A stretch of DNA of 64,000 nucleotides from the NCBI GenBank assembly GCA_902768985.1, contig CACXNA010000008.1, positions 124,001 to 188,000 of the forward strand, read 5' to 3'. Below are positions 58,341 to 64,000 of this stretch, piece after piece. The translations under genes were made by a program, and so were the position numbers. The number at the start of each line of letters is the position of its first letter. Position 1 is the stretch's first letter. The DNA comes from an uncultured Bacteroidia bacterium (GTDB lineage: Bacteria; Bacteroidota; Bacteroidia; Bacteroidales; UBA932). The notes below the pieces were generated by a model. It saw only the letters and a list, made by a program, of their open reading frames with translations, did no database searches and was not told the origin of the DNA.

Positions 58341-58832
58341 ATGGCAAATTACCAGATCGACGCAATCGACCGGAAGATTCTCTCCTACCTGGTCAACAAC
58401 GCCCGCATGCCATTCCTGGAGATTGCCCGGGAGTGCGGTATCTCCGGAGCCGCCATCCATCAGCGGGTCCACAAGATGGAAAGCAACGGTGTCATCACCG
58501 GTTCCCGGATGGTGGTCAAGCCCGGCGCCCTCGGGCTCAACGTCTGCGCTTTCATCAGCGTGAACCTGTCGGAGGACAACAAGTACCCCGACGTCGTGGC
58601 TGCGCTCAAGCACATTCCCGAGATCGTGGAATGCCACTTCGTCACGGGCAAGGCCGCCCTGTTCCTGAAGGTGTATTGCTTTGATAATGAGCACCTGATG
58701 AGCATCCTGCTGAACACCATCCAGCGGATTCCCTACATCCAGTCCACGGACACGATGATCTCCCTCGACCAGTCCTTCGAGCGCGAAGTCTGGGTCAAGG
58801 ATTACAAGAGCACAAGGCTTCCGCGAGAATAA
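58341..58832 (+). CDS. Lrp/AsnC family transcription regulator
   Basis: 163 residues. N-terminal HTH (IDRKILSYLVNNARMPFLEI) with helix-turn-helix CGISGAAIHQRVHKMESNG, then the RAM (ACT-like) ligand domain with VNLSEDNKYPDVVAALKHIP and a Gly-rich turn VTGKAAL. Senses amino acids in related proteins; ligand unknown here. Its last 38 bases overlap the opposing ispD gene. Confidence 0.9.
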   Translation: MANYQIDAIDRKILSYLVNNARMPFLEIARECGISGAAIHQRVHKMESNGVITGSRMVVKPGALGLNVCAFISVNLSEDNKYPDVVAALKHIPEIVECHFVTGKAALFLKVYCFDNEHLMSILLNTIQRIPYIQSTDTMISLDQSFEREVWVKDYKSTRLPRE

Positions 58833-59475
58833 GATCCTCGGGGGTCGTGATTTTGAGATTGAACCGCTCGCCTGCTTCGAAGGCGAGCGGTATTTCTTTG
58901 CGCGCCGCCACCGAAGCGTCGTCGGTGAAAGAGAGGTCGTAGGCCTGCGTGTAGGCGGCCTTGATGTCCTCGGAGCGGAAGATCTGAGGCGTCTGCACGG
59001 CCACGACCTTCGAGCGGTCGGGGTCCGGCGTGGCCGGGTCGGTGGAGCGGAGCGTGTCCACGACGGGGACGACGGGCAGCAGGGCCCGGCATTCCCCGCG
59101 CTGCATGCGCTCCAGCATCCTGCGAACGAGGTCCACGCTGACCAGCGGCCGCACGCCGTCGTGGATGGCCACGATGGCGCCGTCCGGCACCTTCCGGAGG
59201 GCGTTCTGGACGGAATGGAAACGGGTCAGTCCGCCGGCCACGAGAATCTGCGGGCAGTGGAAGGAATGAATGGCGCAGAGGTCCTTCCAGGTTTGGAAAT
59301 GGGACTTGGGCAGGACCGTGATGACTTTCAGGTCCGGTTCCGCCTCCAGGAAGCGTTCAATGGTGCATTGCAGGATGGGGCGTCCATCCAGCAGCAGGAA
59401 CTGCTTGGGGGTGTCTCCGCCCATCCGGGTGCCGCTTCCGCCGGCCACGAAAATCCCGTAGATTTTTCTGCGCAT
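58795..59475 (-). CDS. ispD: 2-C-methyl-D-erythritol 4-phosphate cytidylyltransferase
   Basis: 226 residues. Third step of the MEP isoprenoid pathway. GIFVAGGSGTRMGGDTPKQF is the CTP-binding signature; AIHDGVRPLVS and TTPEDLILAEALC are conserved. The 3' end overlaps the Lrp gene; a 10-base palindrome ACCGCTCGCC/GGCGAGCGGT (58863-58891) inside the end of the gene lies 31 bases after the Lrp stop and might serve as an end signal for it. Confidence 0.95.
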   Translation of the reverse strand: MRRKIYGIFVAGGSGTRMGGDTPKQFLLLDGRPILQCTIERFLEAEPDLKVITVLPKSHFQTWKDLCAIHSFHCPQILVAGGLTRFHSVQNALRKVPDGAIVAIHDGVRPLVSVDLVRRMLERMQRGECRALLPVVPVVDTLRSTDPATPDPDRSKVVAVQTPQIFRSEDIKAAYTQAYDLSFTDDASVAARKEIPLAFEAGERFNLKITTPEDLILAEALCSCNP

Positions 59476-59494
59476 AAATCGATTTTTACTACCA

Positions 59495-59502
59495 CAAAAT
59501 TA
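59495..59502 (-). promoter_or_regulatory. TAnnTTTG promoter box of ispD
   Basis: TAATTTTG, 19 bases before ATG 59475. Confidence 0.6.
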
Positions 59503-59515
59503 CGGATTTTTTATA

Positions 59516-59523
59516 TATATTTG
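59516..59523 (+). promoter_or_regulatory. TAnnTTTG promoter box of the mre operon
   Basis: TATATTTG, 26 bases before ATG 59550; divergent from the ispD box. Confidence 0.65.
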
Positions 59524-59549
59524 TATTCTGAACAAACACCAAACGCAAT

Positions 59550-60578
59550 ATGGCTTTTTCCTTCTTGAATCAGGAGCTGGCTATCGACCTCGGCACCGCC
59601 AACACCGTCATCTACCAGAACGGGCAGATCGTGTTGGATGAGCCGAGTATCGTGGCCATCGACAATAATACGGGTAAGTGCATCGCCCTGGGTACGCAAG
59701 CCAAACTGATGCACGAGCGTACCAGCCCGGGCGTGAAAACCGTCCGTCCGCTGCGCGACGGCGTGATCGCCGACTTCAACGCTGCGGAGATGATGATCCG
59801 CGGCTTCATCAAGCAGGCCGGCGGCCGTCATTCCTCGCTGTTCACCCCGAACCTGAAGGTGGTGGTCGGCATCCCTTCCGGATCCACGGAAGTGGAGATC
59901 CGTGCCGTGCGTGACTCTACCGAGCACGCCGGCGGCCGCGACGTTTACCTGATCTTCGAGCCGATGGCTTCCGCCCTCGGTATCGGCCTGAACGTTGAGG
60001 CGCCGCAGGGCAACATGGTCGTCGACATCGGTGGCGGTACCACCGAGATCGCCGTCATCTCCCTGGGTGGCCTGGTCCAGCAGGACAGCATCCGTACGGC
60101 CGGCGATGTCTTCACGAGCGACATCCAGTACTACCTGCGTCAGCAGCACAACATCCGCGTGGGCGAAATCACGGCCGAGAAGATCAAGATGGCTGTCGGT
60201 GCCGTCATCGCCGACCTTCCGGAAGAGGAGACACCCGAACCGTTCATCGTGCGCGGTCCGAACCTCATGACGGCGCACCCGGTCGAGGCCACGATCACCC
60301 ACCAGGAGATCGCGCACTGCCTCGACAAGTCCATCGCCAAGATCGAAGCGTCCATCCTCCACGTGCTGGAGAACACCCCGCCGGAGCTGTACGCCGACGT
60401 CGTCGAAAACGGTATTTATCTGTCGGGCGGCGGCGCCCTGCTCCGCGGCCTGGCCAAGCGTTTCCAGGACAAGGTCAACATCAAGTTCCATGTGGCCGAA
60501 GATCCGCTCCATGCAGTGGGTCGCGGTACCTGCGACGCCCTCAAACATACGGACCGTTACTCCTTCCTGATGCGTTAG
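59550..60578 (+). CDS. mreB: Rod shape-determining protein MreB
   Basis: 342 residues, bacterial actin. FLNQELAIDLGTANTVIYQN is phosphate loop 1, VVDIGGGTTEIAVISLGG phosphate loop 2, YLSGGGALLRGLAKRF the adenosine loop. Forms filaments under the membrane that guide wall synthesis. First gene of mreB-mreC-mreD-PBP2-rodA, 1 base before mreC. Confidence 0.97.
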   Translation: MAFSFLNQELAIDLGTANTVIYQNGQIVLDEPSIVAIDNNTGKCIALGTQAKLMHERTSPGVKTVRPLRDGVIADFNAAEMMIRGFIKQAGGRHSSLFTPNLKVVVGIPSGSTEVEIRAVRDSTEHAGGRDVYLIFEPMASALGIGLNVEAPQGNMVVDIGGGTTEIAVISLGGLVQQDSIRTAGDVFTSDIQYYLRQQHNIRVGEITAEKIKMAVGAVIADLPEEETPEPFIVRGPNLMTAHPVEATITHQEIAHCLDKSIAKIEASILHVLENTPPELYADVVENGIYLSGGGALLRGLAKRFQDKVNIKFHVAEDPLHAVGRGTCDALKHTDRYSFLMR

Positions 60579-60579
60579 G

Positions 60580-61410
60580 ATGTCCGGTCAGAAGACATCT
60601 TCCTTCTTAGTAAGCGCGGCAATCTTCCTACTGCTGGAGGTTGCTGCGCTCGTCTTGCTGCATAGCCGCTCCACGGCGCAGAATATCTGGTTCAACCGTG
60701 CGTCGCACCGCACCATGGCGTTCCTGTGGGGTGGCGGCGAGGCGCTGCGCACCCAGTTCAAGATGGAGGAGCTCAACGAAGAGCTGCAGGCGGAAAACGC
60801 CCGGCTGCAGGAGCGCCTGCGCGCCTATGAGTTGCGCGAGCAGGCGCAGGAGGAGCAGGACCATGTGGCGGCGGGCGCATCGTCCATCTACCGGTACATC
60901 CCGGCCACGGTGGTCAAGATGAGCCGCAACCAGGTCCACAACTACATCATTCTCAACAAGGGTTCCGAAGACGGCGTCCAACCCCAGTCCGGCATCATCT
61001 CCGACCGGGGCGTGGTGGGCATCGTCGAGGCTGTGGACAAGCATTACGCGTACGGCCTGACCCTGATGAATCCGGAAATGAGCGTCGGCGCGCGCCTCGG
61101 GAGCTCCGAGCAGGTGGCCCCGCTCTCCTGGGACGGCGTCGGCACGGCGCGCGCCGTGGTCCGCGACCTGCCGCCGCACTACAACAACGTGCCCGGCGAC
61201 ACGGTCCGGACGAGCGGCTTCTCCATCTTCTTCCCGCCGGACATTCCGATCGGCGTGACCGGCGACAGCCGGCTGGTGGATGGCTCCACGCGCCAGGTGG
61301 ATGTGCTATTGTTCCAGGATTTCTCCACGCTCCGCTATGTCACGGTGGTGCAGAACCTGGCACGGACTGAAATCACGGCCCTGGAGGCCGAAGGGGAGGG
61401 CGACAGATGA
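60580..61410 (+). CDS. mreC: Rod shape-determining protein MreC
   Basis: 276 residues. N-terminal membrane helix (AAIFLLLEVAALVLL), coiled coil (MEELNEELQAENARLQERLR) and beta-barrel domain with NYIILNKGSEDGVQPQSGII and RDLPPHYNNVPGDTVRTSG, the MreC order. Periplasmic link between MreB/MreD and the synthases. Overlaps mreD as ATGA. Confidence 0.93.
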   Translation: MSGQKTSSFLVSAAIFLLLEVAALVLLHSRSTAQNIWFNRASHRTMAFLWGGGEALRTQFKMEELNEELQAENARLQERLRAYELREQAQEEQDHVAAGASSIYRYIPATVVKMSRNQVHNYIILNKGSEDGVQPQSGIISDRGVVGIVEAVDKHYAYGLTLMNPEMSVGARLGSSEQVAPLSWDGVGTARAVVRDLPPHYNNVPGDTVRTSGFSIFFPPDIPIGVTGDSRLVDGSTRQVDVLLFQDFSTLRYVTVVQNLARTEITALEAEGEGDR

Positions 61411-61922
61411 AAGCATCCACGCTCAAGTTCATCCTGCTGTTCGCTGCGCAGCTGATCCTGTGGAATTATTGCAATTTCTCACAGTACCTCATCATCGTGT
61501 TCCTGCCCGCGATGCTGCTTTGCCTGCCCATTGACCGCGGCGTGATCCGCGTGATGATCCTGGCGTTCCTGCTGGGACTCGCGGCGGATTTCTTCGAGAC
61601 CGGCCAGCTGGGCCTGACGTCCCTGGCGCTGGTGCCCGTGGCGGCAATCCGCCGCTGGGTGATCCAGCTCGTGTTCGGCAATGAGCTCCTGGCCCGCGGA
61701 GAGGATCTCTCGTTCCGCCGGCAGGGTTTGGCGAAATTCGTCACGAGCATCCTCATTCTCACGTCCGTCTTCCTGCTGATCTACCTCTGGGTGGACAGTG
61801 CCGGCATGTACCCCCTGGGCTTCCTGGCGCTGAAATACGGCATCTCCCTGCTGGTGAGCACGGTCGTATCCCTGGCGATTGCCTTCCTGTTGCTTGAAGA
61901 ATCCGTCGCCAAATGGAACTAA
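61407..61922 (+). CDS. mreD: Rod shape-determining protein MreD
   Basis: 171 residues with five membrane helices (FILLFAAQLILWNYCNFSQ, LIIVFLPAMLLCLPI, VIRVMILAFLLGLAADFFET and two near the C-terminus). Identity rests on size, helices and operon place since MreD is poorly conserved. Overlaps the PBP2 start by 10 bases. Confidence 0.88.
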   Translation: MKASTLKFILLFAAQLILWNYCNFSQYLIIVFLPAMLLCLPIDRGVIRVMILAFLLGLAADFFETGQLGLTSLALVPVAAIRRWVIQLVFGNELLARGEDLSFRRQGLAKFVTSILILTSVFLLIYLWVDSAGMYPLGFLALKYGISLLVSTVVSLAIAFLLLEESVAKWN

Positions 61923-63736
61923 ACCGCAAAAACCGCCTGGTGATCGGCTTGCTGGTCGTGGCCTTCGCCCTGCTGGCCAAGCTCTTCTATATCCAGATCG
62001 TCAACGACAAATACAAGCGGGACGCCGACAACAACTCGCTGGTCTATAACTACATCTACCCGCCGCGTGGCATCATCTACGACCGCAACGGGGAGATCCT
62101 GGTCGGCAACGAAGTGTGCTACGACATCGTCGTGACCCCGCGGGACGTCAAGCCCTTCGATACGCTGGCCCTCGCGCAGGCCCTGAACGTGGAGGCGGAT
62201 TTCATCCGCGAGCGGATGGCCTATTACCGCCGGTACCGCACCCGCATCGGCTTCCAGACGCTCTCGTTCATCAAGCACATCCCGCACGAGAATTATATCC
62301 GCTTTGCGGAGGAGGCCTATCGCTTCCCGGGCTTCAAGGCGGAGGTCCGCAGCGTCCGCCAGTACCCGTTCAACGCGGGCGGCAACCTGCTCGGCTACAT
62401 TTCCGAAGTGGATCCCGAGTTCATCAAGGAGCATCCGGACTACCGTTCCGGTGACTACGTCGGCAAGACCGGCCTGGAGGCCGCGATGGAGGAGCAGCTG
62501 CGCGGAGTCAAGGGCTATCACATCTATCTGCGCGATTCGCGCAACCGCCTCCAGTCGCCCTACATGGACGGTGCGGAGGACAAGGCGGCCGAGCCGGGCC
62601 ATGATGTCGTGTCCACCATCGACGCGCACCTGCAGCAGTACGGCCAGCAGCTGATGGAAGGGAAAGTGGGCTCCGTGGTGGCCATCGAGCCGTCCACCGG
62701 CGAGATCCTCGCCATGGTGTCCAGCCCCGGTATCGACGTGGATGTGCTGAGCGACATCGGCCGGCACTACGCCGAGATTGCGCGCGATCCGCACAAGCCG
62801 ATGTTCAACCGCACGGTGATGGCATCCTACCCGCCGGGTTCGGTGTTCAAGCTCGTCAACGGCCTGATCGGCCTGGAGGAAGGCGTCCTGCAACCGTCCA
62901 ACATGTATCCCTGCAGCCACGGCTTCCCCTACGGCGGCAACCGCAAGCTCGGCTGTCACGGCCACGCCTCGCCGCTGAACCTGCTGAGCGCCATCGCTAC
63001 GTCCTGCAACGGTTATTTCTGCTACGTCTTCCGCAACATCCTGGACAACAAGAAATACAAGACCACGGCGGAGGCCTTCGACGCCTGGCGGGAGAAGGTC
63101 CTCAGCTTCGGCTTCGGCCGCAAGCTGGGCAGCGACTTCCCCTCGGAGCTGGGCGGCAACATCCCGACCTCCGAGTTTTACAACAAGGTCTACGGCCAGG
63201 GCCGCTGGCGTTTCCAGACCATCATTTCCCTGTCCATCGGGCAGGGTGAGATCGGCGCCACGCCGCTCCAGATCGCCAACCTGGCGGCTACGATGGCCAA
63301 CCGCGGCTACTACTACATCCCCCATATCGTCAAGGATTCCGAAGGGGTCGAGATCGATCCCATCTACAAGGAGCGTCAGTACACCCTGGTGGACACGACG
63401 CATTTCCATACGGCCGTCGAGGGCATGTACATGGCCGTGAACGGCGGCGGTTCGGCGGGCGGCACCGCCTTCAGCGCCCGCATTCCGGGCCTGGACGTGT
63501 GCGGCAAGACCGGCACCGCCCAGAACCCTCACGGCAAGGACAATTCCGTCTTTATCTGTTTCGCGCCCAAGGACAATCCCAAGATTGCCGTGGCTGCGTA
63601 TGTTGAGAACGCCGGCTTCGGCGCCACCTGGGCGCTGCCGGTGGCTTCGCTGATGCTGGAGAAATATCTCACCGGAGAGATTTCCCCGTCCCGGCAGTAC
63701 CTGGAGGACCGTTTGATGACCACCCGATTCTTCTAG
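61913..63736 (+). CDS. mrdA: Penicillin-binding protein 2 (elongation transpeptidase)
   Basis: 607 residues. N-terminal helix (LVIGLLVVAFALLAKLFYIQ), PBP dimer domain (RGIIYDRNGEILVGNEVCYD) and transpeptidase domain with SVFK (YPPGSVFKLVNG), SCN (ATSCNGYFC) and KTGTA. Class B synthase partner of RodA in rod elongation. rodA begins 2 bases after its stop. Confidence 0.95.
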   Translation: MELNRKNRLVIGLLVVAFALLAKLFYIQIVNDKYKRDADNNSLVYNYIYPPRGIIYDRNGEILVGNEVCYDIVVTPRDVKPFDTLALAQALNVEADFIRERMAYYRRYRTRIGFQTLSFIKHIPHENYIRFAEEAYRFPGFKAEVRSVRQYPFNAGGNLLGYISEVDPEFIKEHPDYRSGDYVGKTGLEAAMEEQLRGVKGYHIYLRDSRNRLQSPYMDGAEDKAAEPGHDVVSTIDAHLQQYGQQLMEGKVGSVVAIEPSTGEILAMVSSPGIDVDVLSDIGRHYAEIARDPHKPMFNRTVMASYPPGSVFKLVNGLIGLEEGVLQPSNMYPCSHGFPYGGNRKLGCHGHASPLNLLSAIATSCNGYFCYVFRNILDNKKYKTTAEAFDAWREKVLSFGFGRKLGSDFPSELGGNIPTSEFYNKVYGQGRWRFQTIISLSIGQGEIGATPLQIANLAATMANRGYYYIPHIVKDSEGVEIDPIYKERQYTLVDTTHFHTAVEGMYMAVNGGGSAGGTAFSARIPGLDVCGKTGTAQNPHGKDNSVFICFAPKDNPKIAVAAYVENAGFGATWALPVASLMLEKYLTGEISPSRQYLEDRLMTTRFF

Positions 63737-63738
63737 CC

Positions 63739-64000
63739 ATGCTGAAAGCGGACGGAATGCCCGGCTCCTTCGACCGGGGCCTCAGAAAGACGGTGGACTG
63801 GTGGCTGGTTGGCTGCTATTTCCTGCTGGTGCTGATCGGCTGGGTGATTATCTACGCATCGATCCACTCCACGGAGCCGTCGTCCATCTTTGACTGGAGC
63901 GCGCGCAGCGGCAAGCAGGCCATCTGGATCCTCACGGCCGTGCTGCTGGACGTCCTCATCTTGTTCGTGATCAATCCCCGTTTGTGGGAAGTTCTGTCCC
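63739..64000 (+). CDS. rodA: RodA (5' part only, cut by the window end)
   Basis: 87 codons visible from ATG 63739. KTVDWWLVGCYFLLVLIGWV and VIIYASIHSTEPSSIFDWSA match the first membrane helix and loop of the SEDS polymerase RodA in Bacteroidota; the second helix begins before the end of the window. Polymerises glycan strands with PBP2. Identity is supported by position after mrdA. Confidence 0.92.
   Translation, partial: MLKADGMPGSFDRGLRKTVDWWLVGCYFLLVLIGWVIIYASIHSTEPSSIFDWSARSGKQAIWILTAVLLDVLILFVINPRLWEVLS

Noticed and set aside
58863..58891. Ten-base palindrome as a terminator of the Lrp gene
   Set aside because: It lies within conserved ispD codons and has no T-run, so it may be chance; mentioned only in the ispD entry.

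Overview
The window looks like a GC-rich member of the Bacteroidota, most likely Bacteroidales. Evidence: many genes are preceded by the Bacteroidota promoter hexamer-type box TAnnTTTG (22 candidates listed) rather than by Shine-Dalgarno sites; there is an S46 dipeptidyl peptidase, DUF4230 and DUF3109 proteins, a ComF/HemW/RodA repertoire and secreted GH43 enzymes typical of gut or rumen Bacteroidales. Species cannot be named from the sequence alone. I see no plasmid, phage, transposase, rRNA or CRISPR.

Layout. 1-1661: start of mutS (minus). 1785-6904: operon of a histidine acid phosphatase, a glycosyltransferase and a YfhO membrane protein. 6890-12671 (minus): a small HTH protein, then the tight operon rnhB - S46 peptidase - mrp - rsmA, then an XRE regulator. 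12856-17229: a 60-residue protein, an EF-G paralogue (EF-G2 type) and a fused peptidase-E/ATP-grasp protein. 17352-19601: a secreted beta-sandwich protein with a GH43 enzyme. 19690-27547: the operon aspS - murB - murA - thrA - M20 peptidase (dapE-like) - dapB. 27598-27672: tRNA-Val. 27733-29655: two DUF4230 proteins and a lipoprotein. 29672-33253 (minus): dapA - dapD - dapF - aminotransferase. 33316-36671: carboxylesterase and a second GH43. 36747-40634: NlpC/P60-LysM hydrolase, aminopeptidase P, fabG, comF. 40878-44070: hemW, coiled-coil membrane protein, a small membrane protein, DUF3109. 44078-50253: degenerate M16 protease, TPR protein, U32 protease, membrane protein, dgkA. 50297-55893: lipoprotein, then the operon PBP1a - ddl - prmC. 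56018-59475: topA, Lrp/AsnC regulator, ispD. 59550-64000: mreB - mreC - mreD - PBP2 - rodA (cut by the window end).

Two themes tie the genes together. One is envelope building: murA, murB, ddl, two PBPs, MreBCD/RodA, DgkA, an NlpC hydrolase, and all diaminopimelate steps from dihydrodipicolinate synthase to the epimerase, with an aminotransferase sitting in the DapC position. The other is a set of short palindromic repeats scattered through the whole window. The commonest one has ends GTCATTC...GAATCTC and a variable inner stem. Copies lie in intergenic gaps but also inside genes: glycosyltransferase, YfhO, rsmA, hemW, U32 protease and prmC carry extra residues encoded by such repeats without loss of frame, and one copy supplies the stop codons of two converging genes. 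This is the most unusual feature of the window.

A likely frameshift (real or a sequencing error) lies at the 3' end of aspS. Many promoters sit only 4-8 bases before the start codon, suggesting leaderless or near-leaderless transcripts.
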